Source: Bacillota bacterium
Lineage (GTDB): Bacteria > Sysuimicrobiota > Sysuimicrobiia > Sysuimicrobiales > Segetimicrobiaceae
Assembly (NCBI GenBank): GCA_021324255.1
Contig: JAJPJL010000031.1
Span: forward strand, 1 to 64,000
Direction: 5' to 3'
DNA length: 64,000 nucleotides
Shown here: one piece after another, positions 25,291 to 33,885 of the stretch
Position numbering within the stretch: position 1 is the first letter of the stretch
Layout: each line of letters starts with the position of its first letter
Program-made: the position numbers and the translations under genes
Notes under the pieces: generated by a model
The model's database searches: none
Seen by the model: only the letters and a program-made list of their open reading frames with translations
Told to the model about the DNA's origin: nothing

Positions 25291-25453
25291 CCGCCGTGGT
25301 GTTGATGATCGCCGGACGCGGGAGGCGCCCAGGACCGCCGCGGGCCGGCCATCCTTGAGGATCAGCGCCGGGGCCATCGTTGTGCAGCGGCCGCGTCCTC
25401 GGGGCGAAGGAATTCGGCCGGCCGGGGCGAGACCTGCCGCGTGTGATCAGGAC

Positions 25454-25477
25454 CACGCCGGAAACAAGGCCGGCGTG
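25454..25477 (-). terminator. Putative terminator hairpin at the end of the sdh operon
   Basis: A perfect 8-bp stem, CACGCCGG (25454-25461) and CCGGCGTG (25470-25477), with an 8-nt loop, begins three bases after the stop of the fused anchor gene. It also faces the end of the plus-strand creatininase gene, so it could end transcription in both directions. No T-run follows. Confidence 0.4.
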
Positions 25478-25480
25478 CAT

Positions 25481-26344
25481 CTACGGGCGCCAGCCCAGGA
25501 GGACCGCGAGGGCTGGCAACGACAGCGAGATCGTCAGCACCACGAGCGCGATGAATGACGGCGCCGCCATCCGCGATGCCCGCCGATCCAGCGCTTCGAG
25601 CAGCATCAGTCTCAGGCCGTCGAAGGCGTGGTAGACGACGGCCGCGACGAGGCCGGCCTCCATGGGGATGAGGTACGGCATGGCGTAGGCCGCCACCGTG
25701 CGATCGTACAGATCGGGGGCGAACGGAAACAGCGCGACGTCGAGCACATGCACGAGGAGAAAGCCGAGGACACCTGCGCCGGCGGTCCGGTTGATCGCAA
25801 ACATCCATTGCCCGGGATAGTTCCAGCGGCCGATCGGGTCCCGCCGCGCCAGCCGCATGCCCAGCGCCGCGCCGGCGGCGAGCACGCCGACGTAGGCGGC
25901 CGTCGCGATCGTCACCAGGCCGCCGGTGAGGAGCGACGGAATCCAGGTGTACGACGACAGCGGGCCGCGATCGCCGGGCGGTGCGGCCATCAGGATCACT
26001 GCGGTGCCGAGGCCGAGGAAGGCGGCGGTCACGGCACCCGCCGTGACATCCAGCGCCGTCCGGCTGAGCGGCCGCCGAGCGACATCGCGCAACATCGCGT
26101 GCGCGCCGACGACCCCGTGCGTGAGGGCGAGCAGCAGGAGCATCCAGTCGAACGCACGCCAGCCGGCGGCCGCCCACCGCGCGCCCACAAATGCTGCGGT
26201 CGCCGCCGAGGGGAGCGACGCGTAATGCATGACAAACAGGTGGACGAAGACGAGCGCGACTATGAGCACGCCGCTGACACGGAGGTAGTGCCAGGCGAAC
26301 GCCTGCCGTCCACGGGCCGGCCGGGCCCGCATCGTGGGCGTCAC
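25481..26344 (-). CDS. Fused SdhD-SdhC membrane anchor of succinate dehydrogenase/fumarate reductase
   Basis: The 287-residue integral membrane protein joins two anchor subunits. The N-terminal half looks like SdhD (WHYLRVSGVLIVALVFVHLF, then LALTHGVVGAHAMLRDV). The C-terminal half looks like SdhC (PIGRWNYPGQWMFAINRTAG, GFLLVHVLDVALF, VVYHAFDGLRLMLLE). His residues in these helices are candidate haem ligands. About seven to eight helices are visible. The GTG start lies 4 nt after the SdhB stop. It should anchor SdhAB and pass electrons to or from quinone. Two separate anchors, or one type-B anchor, are usual; a D-C fusion is not. Confidence 0.82.
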   Translation of the reverse strand: MTPTMRARPARGRQAFAWHYLRVSGVLIVALVFVHLFVMHYASLPSAATAAFVGARWAAAGWRAFDWMLLLLALTHGVVGAHAMLRDVARRPLSRTALDVTAGAVTAAFLGLGTAVILMAAPPGDRGPLSSYTWIPSLLTGGLVTIATAAYVGVLAAGAALGMRLARRDPIGRWNYPGQWMFAINRTAGAGVLGFLLVHVLDVALFPFAPDLYDRTVAAYAMPYLIPMEAGLVAAVVYHAFDGLRLMLLEALDRRASRMAAPSFIALVVLTISLSLPALAVLLGWRP

Positions 26345-26348
26345 CGTC

Positions 26349-27071
26349 CTATCGATGGACGGCGCCCTTTCTCAGCAACTGGATCGACAGCAGAGGATCC
26401 ACACCGACCGGGCAGACGGTGACGCAGTTACCGACGCTGTGACAGGCGAAGACGCCGCCGTCCGCCGTCACCCGGTGGAGGCGTTCGACCCCGGCCGCGT
26501 CCCTGGCATCGGCGGCGACGGTGTACGCACGGTTGAGCGCCGCCGGGCCCAGAAATTCGGGGACGATGGAGACAATCGGGCAGGCGGAGTAGCAAGCGCC
26601 GCATGCGATGCAGTCGATCTGCCGGTCCACGATCTCGCGCGCGGCGTCGCCCCGCGGCAGCACGGCCGGTTCGGACGCCGGATCGAATACCGAGGCGGCT
26701 TGGCCGATGTAGAAGGGGTCAACGGCGCGGTATTTCTCAAAGAACGGCCGCAGGTCGACGAGCAGGTCCTTGATCACCGGCAGCGATCGCAGGGGTTCCA
26801 CGGTTACCGGCGCGCGCAGGCGCTCGAGACGCCGCGCACAGGCTAAGCCTTCGCGGCCGTTGATGACCATGGCGCAGGAGCCGCACATGCCGGCCCGGCA
26901 CGAATACCGGAAGGCGAGCGTCGGGTCCTCGTTTTCAAGGACCCAGAAGAGCGCATCCAGCACGCTCATCATCGGGCCGGCGTCGACATCGTAGGCCTGC
27001 CACAGGCGCCGGCCGCCGGCCGCCGGGTCGAAGCGCCTGACGCGGATGGACACCGTCCGGCCGGCGGGCAT
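26349..27071 (-). CDS. sdhB: Succinate dehydrogenase/fumarate reductase iron-sulfur subunit
   Basis: The 240-residue subunit has the [2Fe-2S] set Cys58, Cys63, Cys66, Cys78 (YSCRAGMCGSC…GLAC). The C-terminal ferredoxin-like domain carries C154xxC157xxC160xxxC164 and C210…C216…C220P, fitting one [4Fe-4S] and one [3Fe-4S] or [4Fe-4S] cluster. The start ATG is 8 nt after the SdhA stop. It relays electrons between the flavoprotein and the fused membrane anchor encoded next. Whether the complex runs as succinate oxidase or fumarate reductase cannot be read from this subunit. Confidence 0.93.
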   Translation of the reverse strand: MPAGRTVSIRVRRFDPAAGGRRLWQAYDVDAGPMMSVLDALFWVLENEDPTLAFRYSCRAGMCGSCAMVINGREGLACARRLERLRAPVTVEPLRSLPVIKDLLVDLRPFFEKYRAVDPFYIGQAASVFDPASEPAVLPRGDAAREIVDRQIDCIACGACYSACPIVSIVPEFLGPAALNRAYTVAADARDAAGVERLHRVTADGGVFACHSVGNCVTVCPVGVDPLLSIQLLRKGAVHR

Positions 27072-27079
27072 CGGTTCGA

Positions 27080-28813
27080 TTACGCCGGCGCGACGCGCTC
27101 GGCGTCCCCGGGGGCGAGACGGGAGAGGCGCACCGGCTCGGGCCACGGCTCGCGGCCCGCGGCCTGATGGATGTTTACGAGCCAGCGGGCGTCGTCCCGC
27201 GCCGGATAGTCGCGGCGGGCGTGTGACCCGCGCGTCTCCGTGCGGTACCGCGCGGCGGTCGCCGTGAGGCGCGCCGCCACGAGCAGATTCTGCACGTCGA
27301 GGACCTGCTGCCACGTCAGGTTGGCCCGGGGGTCGGCCGGCGCGCCGGCCCGGGAGATCCGCTCCTCGAGCGCGCCGATCGTGTCCAGCGCACGACGCAA
27401 GCCCGGGTCGTCTCGCACCAACCCGACACGTTCCCACATGGTCCGCTGCAGCGCGTCCCGGATCGCAAACGGGTTGTCGCCGGACTCGCGGGACACCACC
27501 GGGCGGCCGAGCGGTGCCGTGGCTGCGCGATACGCCGCCTCCGCCTCGGCCGTGTCCGGGGCCGCCTCGCCCGCCGAGGCGCACAACTCCGCCGCCGTGA
27601 GCCCAGCCCGCATCCCGAACACGCAGGATTCCGCCACCCCGTTGCCGCCCAGGCGATTGGCGCCGTGGACGCCGCCGGCGTCCTCGCCGGCGACGAGCAG
27701 CCCGGGCATCGCGGTGCGGCAGTCCGGATCGATCCGCACTCCTCCCATGTGAAAATGCGCGGTGGGCGTGACCGGAACGGGCGCGCGCGCCAGGTCGTAG
27801 CCGACCTCCGCGCAGCGCCGGGCCATGCCGGGAAAATTGTCGAGGACAAAGCCGGCCCCGAGGTGGGAGGCGTCGAGCAGGACCCCGCCCGCGGCCGTTC
27901 CGCGCCCGGCCATGATCTCGAGGTAACTCGCCCGGGCGACGACGTCGCGCGTGGCGCGCTCCATGCGCTCCGGGTCGTAGCGCGCCATGAACCGCTCGCC
28001 CTGCGCGTTCAGGAGATGCGCCCCGGCTCCGCGCAGCCCTTCCTCGAGGACCATCCCCGACAGCCGCGACGCACCGGCGAGCAGGCCGGTCGGGTGGAAC
28101 TGCATCATCTCCATGTCCATGAGGTCGCAGCCGGCGCGGTAGGCCATGGCGTACCCGTCGCCGGTCTTCTCCAGCGACGGGGCGGAAAACGTGTACATTC
28201 GCGGTCCGCCGCCGGTCGCGAGCACGACGGCCCGCGCCTGGGCCAGGATGAACTCGCCCGTCGCTTGACGCAAGAGCAGCGCCCCGGCAACCCGCCCGCC
28301 CGGACGGTCGTGGAGCAGTGCCACGGCCCGGGTCTCGTCCAACCGCCGGATGTCACGGGCAAAGAGCTGGTCGTGCAGCCGGCTCATGATCTCGATGCCC
28401 GTGAGGTCGCCCCGGTGGACCGTGCGGTCGAAGGATTGGCCGGCGAACGCCTTCTGATGGATCCGGCCGTCCGGGCGCCGGTCGAAAAACACGCCGATCC
28501 TCGTTTCCAGCCGCCGAATGACTTCGGGCGCGCCGGAGACGAGCGCCCAGGCGAGCTCCTGGTCGTTGAGGAACTGACCACCGAGGATGGTGTCCCGGAA
28601 ATGCCGTTCGGGGGAGTCGCCCGGGTCGAGCGCCGCGTTGAACCCGCCCTGCATGAGACGGGTGCAGCCGCTCTTGCCGATCAGGCCCTTGCTGGCGACC
28701 ACGATGCGCAGCCGCGGTTCCGCATCGTACGCGTGCAGCGCAGCCATCAGCCCGGCGCCGCCGCTGCCGAGAATCAGCACGTCGCAGCGCAGCGTCTCCC
28801 ACGGCGAGGTCAC
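27080..28813 (-). CDS. sdhA: Succinate dehydrogenase/fumarate reductase flavoprotein subunit
   Basis: The 577-residue flavoprotein has the N-terminal FAD loop LILGSGGAGLMAALHA. FHPTG lies near residue 243, EEGLRGAGAHLLNAQGERF in the capping/active region, TAHFHMGG near 350 and AGGVHGANRLGGN near 375. At the site where most SdhA/FrdA proteins bind FAD covalently through His (S-H-T ahead of QGG), this protein reads GKSGCTRLMQGG with Cys50. FAD is therefore probably non-covalent. That variant is known in a subset of bacterial and archaeal homologues. It lies in one operon with fumarase-like genes upstream and sdhB downstream. Confidence 0.92.
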   Translation of the reverse strand: MTSPWETLRCDVLILGSGGAGLMAALHAYDAEPRLRIVVASKGLIGKSGCTRLMQGGFNAALDPGDSPERHFRDTILGGQFLNDQELAWALVSGAPEVIRRLETRIGVFFDRRPDGRIHQKAFAGQSFDRTVHRGDLTGIEIMSRLHDQLFARDIRRLDETRAVALLHDRPGGRVAGALLLRQATGEFILAQARAVVLATGGGPRMYTFSAPSLEKTGDGYAMAYRAGCDLMDMEMMQFHPTGLLAGASRLSGMVLEEGLRGAGAHLLNAQGERFMARYDPERMERATRDVVARASYLEIMAGRGTAAGGVLLDASHLGAGFVLDNFPGMARRCAEVGYDLARAPVPVTPTAHFHMGGVRIDPDCRTAMPGLLVAGEDAGGVHGANRLGGNGVAESCVFGMRAGLTAAELCASAGEAAPDTAEAEAAYRAATAPLGRPVVSRESGDNPFAIRDALQRTMWERVGLVRDDPGLRRALDTIGALEERISRAGAPADPRANLTWQQVLDVQNLLVAARLTATAARYRTETRGSHARRDYPARDDARWLVNIHQAAGREPWPEPVRLSRLAPGDAERVAPA

Positions 28814-28877
28814 GGGCGCCGCTCGCTCACGAACCGGCAGGGGTGACGGACGCGTCCCGCTCGCGCGCGCCGCGCGA

Positions 28878-29477
28878 TCACGGCCTGAGCCCCATCTTTG
28901 CGTAGATCGCCGCCAGTCGCTCCCGCGCGGTGCGGGCGACGTCCCGGTACAGGCTCGCGCCCTGCGAGTCCATGGCCACGGTGAGCGGCCCGAACGCGCG
29001 CACCCGGAACTGCCAGAGACACTCCGGCATCAGGTCTTTCCAGTAGACGCGCTCGATCGCTTCGACCTGCTCAGTCTCGACGGATGCCGCGCCGCCCACG
29101 ATCGCCAGGTAGGCGCCGCCGTACTCGGCGAACGCCGCGCTGCTGTCGTCCAGCAGGCCGCCCTTCCCGATGATCGCCCGCACGCCGTAGTCTCGTAACA
29201 GCCCGCGCGTGAACCGCTCCATGCGTGTGCTCGTCGTCGTGCCCACCGTCATCGGCTCGTACCCGCTCGGGGCGGCGGCGGACGGGCGCACGCTGGGGGC
29301 GACGTGGAGCAGGATGCCCCCGCGGAGATCCACGGGCGGCGCCTGCCCCTGGTCGAAGATCCGGATCAACGTGGCGTCGCGAAGGCCCCAGACGGTCCCG
29401 TCGAGGAGCACGGCGTCGCCCACGCGAAGGCGTCGCACATCGCCGTCGGACAGTGGCGCGCGCAGGCGGTGTTCCAT
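28878..29477 (-). CDS. Class I fumarase / L-tartrate dehydratase, beta subunit
   Basis: The 199-residue protein corresponds to the C-terminal domain of class I hydro-lyases: GDAVLLDGTVWGLRDAT, GTTTSTRMERFTRGLL, AIIGKGGLLDD, and ERVYWKDLMPECLWQFRV near the end. It pairs with the alpha subunit encoded 21 nt upstream. Together they interconvert fumarate and malate, or dehydrate tartrate. Linkage to sdhAB favours fumarase. The cluster-binding part is in the alpha subunit. Confidence 0.88.
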   Translation of the reverse strand: MEHRLRAPLSDGDVRRLRVGDAVLLDGTVWGLRDATLIRIFDQGQAPPVDLRGGILLHVAPSVRPSAAAPSGYEPMTVGTTTSTRMERFTRGLLRDYGVRAIIGKGGLLDDSSAAFAEYGGAYLAIVGGAASVETEQVEAIERVYWKDLMPECLWQFRVRAFGPLTVAMDSQGASLYRDVARTARERLAAIYAKMGLRP

Positions 29478-29498
29478 CTCGACGCGGGGCGTCCCCGC

Positions 29499-30395
29499 TC
29501 AGTATCCGATGTCTACCCGGCCGTCGGCATAGACGCGGGCGCGCCGGCGTTCCCCGCGCCAGCACTGCATGTTGACCGCGACCGGGTTGAGGGTGATGTG
29601 AGTCCACGCCGTCTCGATGTGCACGTCCAGCACCGTCGTGTCGCCGCCCAGCCCCATCGGGCCGATCCCCGTGCTGTTGATCGCGTCTCGCAACTCCACT
29701 TCGAGGGCGGCGATATCGGACTGCGGATGGCGTTGTCCCACGGGGCGCAGCGTGGCCTTCTTCGCCAGCGTCATGCAGAGGTCCGACGAGCCGCCGATCC
29801 CGACGCCGACGATGGTCGGCGGGCACGGACGGCCGCCCGCCTCCACGGCGGTATCCAGCACGAACTTCTTCACGCCCGCCAGGCCGTCGGCCGGCAGCAG
29901 CATCTTCAAAAACGACATGCTCTCCGAACCCGACCCTTTGGGCATCATCACGATGTCGATGTAGTCGATCGCCGTCGAGAACTCCACGTGAAACACCGGG
30001 ACGCCGTCGCCGGTGCTCGTGTGACGGTTCTCACGCCGGATCGCCGAGACGATGCTCGAACGGAGCGGCGTCTCCTCGGTCGCGCGTTCGACGCCCCGCC
30101 GCAGGGCCTCCAACATGGCCGCGCCGTCGACCGCGATCCCGCGTCCGATCGTGATCCAGAAGATGGGGATCCCGGTGTCCTGACAGACCAGCGTCTGCTT
30201 GCGGTCGGCGACGTCCACCGCGCGCAGCATCGTGGTCAGCATGCCGCGCGCGCCGCGGTTCGTTTCTCGGGCCGCCGCCTCGCGCAGGGCCCGGCGCACG
30301 TCGGGCGGGATGTCGATCTGCGCGTCCACGTAGAGACGGCGGCCGAGGTCCTCGAACAGGGCCTCGGCGTTCGGTAATGTCGAGACGGACGTCAT
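29499..30395 (-). CDS. Class I fumarase / L-tartrate dehydratase, alpha subunit
   Basis: The 298-residue [4Fe-4S] hydro-lyase subunit has three cluster Cys at 71 (LVCQDTGIP), 191 (RPCPPTIVGVGIGG) and 278 (NMQCWR). The conserved GSGSESMS and AKKATLRPVG blocks are present. The cluster would be oxygen-sensitive. ATG 30395 is preferred over 30449 because the fold begins shortly after it; the ribosome site is weak. It is the first gene of a fum-fum-sdhA-sdhB-sdhDC operon, a layout that couples hydration of fumarate with its reduction or formation. Confidence 0.88.
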   Translation of the reverse strand: MTSVSTLPNAEALFEDLGRRLYVDAQIDIPPDVRRALREAAARETNRGARGMLTTMLRAVDVADRKQTLVCQDTGIPIFWITIGRGIAVDGAAMLEALRRGVERATEETPLRSSIVSAIRRENRHTSTGDGVPVFHVEFSTAIDYIDIVMMPKGSGSESMSFLKMLLPADGLAGVKKFVLDTAVEAGGRPCPPTIVGVGIGGSSDLCMTLAKKATLRPVGQRHPQSDIAALEVELRDAINSTGIGPMGLGGDTTVLDVHIETAWTHITLNPVAVNMQCWRGERRRARVYADGRVDIGY

Positions 30396-30554
30396 GGCAT
30401 GCGCCCCGCGTCGTTTTGCAGCCGCCGTCGAACGCCGTGCGGGTCTCAAGATGTTACACGCGGGCCCGCGGAGGTCCTCCGCCCACGAGGCGATTGATGG
30501 CCGCGGATGCCGGCGCGCCGGCGGCGGCGGCGCCGAGCATGAAACGGTGGCGGT

Positions 30555-31724
30555 TCAAAGGGCCTCGGGCAACCCAAACCGCCGCAGCAGGGGGCGCGTG
30601 GTCAACCCCTGCGCGAGGAGCGTGAAGACCACCAGCCCGTAGACGGCCGCGGTCACGGTGTCCCGCCCGGGAAGCGATCGCGGAAGCGCCAGGACGAGCG
30701 CGATCGCCACGCCGCCGCGGAGCCCGCCCCACACGAGCACGTGTTGCCAGGCGCGAGGGATCGGCGTCAGGAAGCGGCCGCAGATCGTAGCCAGGCCGTA
30801 GACGCCGGCGGCTCGGGCCGCAAACGCCGCCAGCACGACCACCGCGATCACGCCGGCCAGGTCGATGAGGGGCTGCCACAGAATGGCCATACCGATAACG
30901 AGGAACAAGGCGGAGTTCGCGAGGTACGTGATGACCTCCCAGACGGTACGCAACGTCTCCTGCCCCGTGGTTGACAGCACTCGCGGCGCGCAGTTGCCCA
31001 AGACGATGCCGGCGGCAACGACGGCGATCACGCCGCTCCCCCCGATGGCGTCGGCTGCAAGAAACGCTGCGATGGCCAGCACGAGACTCCCGAGCAATTC
31101 CACCAGCGGTTCCCGGATGCGGCTGAGCCCGAGGCTCACCCCGAGCGCTACCAGACCCCCGGCGACGGCCCCGCCGCCGAGCAGCCAGATAAATTGCCAG
31201 ACGGCGCTTCCCAGGCCGGGGAGATGCGGGGCAGATGCGACGCTGAACAAGACGATCGCGACACCATCGTTGAATACGGCTTCGGCTTCAAGAATCGTGC
31301 CCAACCGCCGGTCCAGCGCCGCCTCACGGACCAGCGCGATCACGCTGACCGGGTCGATCGCCGACGCGATGGCCCCCAGCAGCAACGCGGTCCGCACCGG
31401 GAGATGCCAAATGAAGAGCGCGGCGCCCCCGATGACGACCGCAGCCAGCACGGTGCCGATAACGGCGAGCGAGCCGATCAGCCCGGCGTAGGTCCGCAGG
31501 TCGCGCAGGGGCAGGTGCAGGCCGCCATCAAACAACAACGGAACAATCAGCGCCAGGAACAGCGCCTCCGGCGTCACGGTGACGGACGGGCCGAGATGCC
31601 AGTGCCCGAGCGCGAGCCCGACGACCACGAGGGCAATCGTATACGGCACGCGGACGTACGCGGCCGCAAGCGAGATCCCCGCCGCGGCCAACAGGAACGT
31701 CAGCGCCATGTGCAGGCTATCCAT
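30555..31724 (-). CDS. Cation:proton antiporter, CPA1 family
   Basis: The 389-residue inner-membrane antiporter has about eleven to twelve helices. Family marks are AIASAIDPVSVIALV (the Asp of the transport site), EAEAVFNDGVAIVLFSV and VWGGLRGGVAIALVLAL. It should exchange Na+ or K+ for H+. There is no long cytoplasmic C-terminal tail. It is oriented with the fum/sdh operon and 159 nt upstream of it, so it may share transcription, though its own function is general ion homeostasis. Confidence 0.9.
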   Translation of the reverse strand: MDSLHMALTFLLAAAGISLAAAYVRVPYTIALVVVGLALGHWHLGPSVTVTPEALFLALIVPLLFDGGLHLPLRDLRTYAGLIGSLAVIGTVLAAVVIGGAALFIWHLPVRTALLLGAIASAIDPVSVIALVREAALDRRLGTILEAEAVFNDGVAIVLFSVASAPHLPGLGSAVWQFIWLLGGGAVAGGLVALGVSLGLSRIREPLVELLGSLVLAIAAFLAADAIGGSGVIAVVAAGIVLGNCAPRVLSTTGQETLRTVWEVITYLANSALFLVIGMAILWQPLIDLAGVIAVVVLAAFAARAAGVYGLATICGRFLTPIPRAWQHVLVWGGLRGGVAIALVLALPRSLPGRDTVTAAVYGLVVFTLLAQGLTTRPLLRRFGLPEAL

Positions 31725-31946
31725 AGTGGCCTGCGATCACCGCCGCAAGGAATCGCTACCGGTTCCGTGCGTGTGCGAGCCCTACCCCAAGCTGCACACG
31801 CGGATCGAAATCATGAGGTTCGCCGGGGATGGGTCAGTCCGCGGCCGGAGTGCGAGCGGTCGACAACCGTGGGCCGCTGGGCGCCCTCACCGGCAACTCA
31901 AGCGGCGAGCGTGTGAGCGCGGCGGCACTCGGCCGGAGCGATCGCG

Positions 31947-32199
31947 CTACGCTACCTGGGGTTCAATGTTTTGGTTCCACCGGAACAGGTTGCTGGGATC
32001 ATACCGCCGCTTAACCTCCGCGAGCCGAGCATGGCGTCTACGATGTCGGCTGTTCCAGCGCAGGCCGCTTGTCGATCAGGCCGTTGTGGATTCGGCGGGC
32101 GTCGTCATACCCGGAGTCTTCCGGGCGAAGCAGCACACCCGAAAACGTAGCGGCGAGCGACCTGAGACGATCTGGATTGATGATCTCCCGCGCCGCCAT
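31947..32199 (-). pseudogene. FAD-linked (berberine-bridge-type) oxidase with the middle deleted
   Basis: From ATG 32199 (GGAGGGACTGAAT upstream) the peptide MAAREIINPDRLRSLAATFS…LLRPEDSGYDDARRIHNGLI matches the very start of PCMH-type FAD oxidases. About 50 codons in, the frame changes. The sequence then encodes HARLAEVKRRYDPSNLFRWN to a TAG at 31947-31949, which is the characteristic BBE-domain C-terminus. Some 350-400 codons between them are absent, including the FAD-linking site. It cannot be functional. Confidence 0.75.
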
Positions 32200-32302
32200 A
32201 TTCAGTCCCTCCGATTCCGTGTGGCCGCGATGACCCAATGGCGGTCACGCTCGCAATTGTATACCTGTTCATTGGCCGCGTTCTATTACGCAGCGCGACC
32301 CG

Positions 32303-32680
32303 TCAGCGTTTCGCGAATTGCTCCGCGCTCATCACCTCGATGCCGACAAATGGTTCATCTCCCTCGACCCACGCGTCGTGCCCGGGCGGAATGACGTACG
32401 ACATGTTCTTCGTGATCGTCTTCTGCGACCCATCGTTCATCTTGATGGTGATGCGCCCGGAAATGGCATAGCCGGCGTGGGTCACTTGGCAACTCTCGGT
32501 TCCGACGACTGGTTTGATGCATTCCGACCATCGCCATCCGGGTTGAAGGACCATGCGGCCCATGGTGACGCCTCCTCCGAGGCGCACAATCTCGAGGCGC
32601 GTCTTGTTTGGCCCGCGGACTTCGTCAGGTGTGTCGTGCGACTTCGCGTCTAACTTGTCAATTCGGGTACCGTTCGTCAT
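32303..32680 (-). CDS. Small cupin-domain protein
   Basis: The 125-residue single-domain cupin has GRMVLQPGWRWSECIKPVVG (first motif region, with Cys/Trp in place of the usual His pair), then CQVTHAGYAISGRITIKMND and the second motif YVIPPGHDAWVEGDEPFVGI with its His. The changed first motif suggests altered or no metal binding. GAGGAGGTCGAC precedes the ATG. It sits between the oxidase relic and a small barrel protein that has a near-identical ribosome site. Function is unknown. Confidence 0.78.
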   Translation of the reverse strand: MTNGTRIDKLDAKSHDTPDEVRGPNKTRLEIVRLGGGVTMGRMVLQPGWRWSECIKPVVGTESCQVTHAGYAISGRITIKMNDGSQKTITKNMSYVIPPGHDAWVEGDEPFVGIEVMSAEQFAKR

Positions 32681-32879
32681 GTCGACCTCCTCGTGCTGTG
32701 GTGGCCGAGCATCGCCGCTCGTGTCGAGTTGGCCTCACTGGAAGCGACACAGCTGATTAGAGCCGCCTACTCTGAACGTCCCGCCCCCGGTGCCCGCGCG
32801 GGGACCAAGCCAAGCGGCTCGAGCATCGAGAGCCGGTCGAACATCAAGTTGAACGAGACGTGCTTACCGTCCGCGGCGT

Positions 32880-33158
32880 TCACACTGTGACCTCGCCCCA
32901 GATCGTCCCGGTGGCATGGGAATAGAGCGAGTCCAGCTTGATCGCCCGAAATTCGGGATCCCGATTGAGCGCATCGAAATGCGCGAACGATTCGATCTCG
33001 TAGATGAACAACCGGTTCGGTGTGCCGGACGTCATCGAGGCGTAGTATCGAAGATTGCGGCCGCCGTGCCGTTCGATGACGGCCTTCAACTTGCGAACCT
33101 CGGCCTTGACCTGCTCTTTGTGATCCGGATGAATGTGGAACGTATGGTGCACAATCAT
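32880..33158 (-). CDS. Small dimeric alpha/beta-barrel (ABM/NIPSNAP-like) protein
   Basis: The 92-residue protein MIVHHTFHIHPDHKEQVKAE… has the beta-alpha-beta-beta-alpha-beta rhythm of ferredoxin-like dimeric barrels. The strand pairs are LRYYASMTSGTPNRLFIYEI and a terminal strand TIWGEVTV, separated by the helix AHFDALNRDPEFRAI. Relatives include monooxygenases and EthD/NIPSNAP proteins; no active residue can be assigned. ATG 33158 follows AGAGGGAGGTCGACG. It is separated from the cupin by 199 nt that show no gene. Confidence 0.7.
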   Translation of the reverse strand: MIVHHTFHIHPDHKEQVKAEVRKLKAVIERHGGRNLRYYASMTSGTPNRLFIYEIESFAHFDALNRDPEFRAIKLDSLYSHATGTIWGEVTV

Positions 33159-33885
33159 CGTCGACCTCCCTCTTAGTGTCCTTGCCGACCGCTCGCGTGG
33201 CTGCATACGTGTGGCTGCGTGCCTATGGATCGCGCCAAGTGACCCGAATCAGCGGAACTCCGCTACGCGCGTTACGCTGTCCGGGATCTTGGAGATCAGG
33301 CGGGAGGTGCGAGGGTGTAGGGCCTTGGTTGCGCTGCTTCGCGCTGTCGTCCGCGGTCGGACGCATCCTTGAGACGGCTACCCGACCGATTCCCAACGTC
33401 GACGATACATCCGCACACATTGGCGCGGCGAGATGTCTGCGGCCTACGGACAGACTGTTGAGGCCTTGAACGGATCTGGTAGGCCGCTTTCGGCCATCCG
33501 TCGTAGTCGCCCTGAAGTCCCCGCCACAAACCCGCACTCGCCGTGGTGGAAGCGGCAGACCATGAAGGAAACGCGGCAATGCTGCCTGTGGGGGATGCCG
33601 GAACGGCATGGCTTGGCGCAAGCGAGGCCACGGCAATCGCGACCGCGATGGCGGAACACCCAAGACACCAGGGAACCCTGTACGAACCCAATCGCGCTCC
33701 CTATCGATCGCCGTTGGGCCGTAATTCGTCGGGACCGATGTTTCTCCCTCTCCGGGCGTCTCTCCGAATCGCCTCGAGCGCCACACGGTCGTTTCAGCGT
33801 CAATGCCAATCGAAGGAGTGCAAGACACAACGCGGAATCAGGACGGAGGGGGTACGCGCCTCGCGAGAACAGGCGGGTAAGCCGT
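33159..33885 (+). other. 727-bp stretch without a recognisable gene
   Basis: Six-frame reading gives only short or unconvincing frames. One minus-strand frame (33296-33691) begins with a hydrophobic, signal-like run but continues as low-quality Ser/Arg-rich sequence with no ribosome site. The region lies between two broken genes and is probably degraded DNA. No hairpin, repeat or RNA gene was noticed. Confidence 0.5.

Noticed and set aside
31725-31946. Gene between the antiporter and the oxidase relic
   Set aside because: Only short frames without start signals are present in this 222-bp gap.
33296-33691. Minus-strand frame with a signal-peptide-like start in the 33 kb gap
   Set aside because: After the hydrophobic run the sequence is low-complexity with no ribosome site or family pattern.
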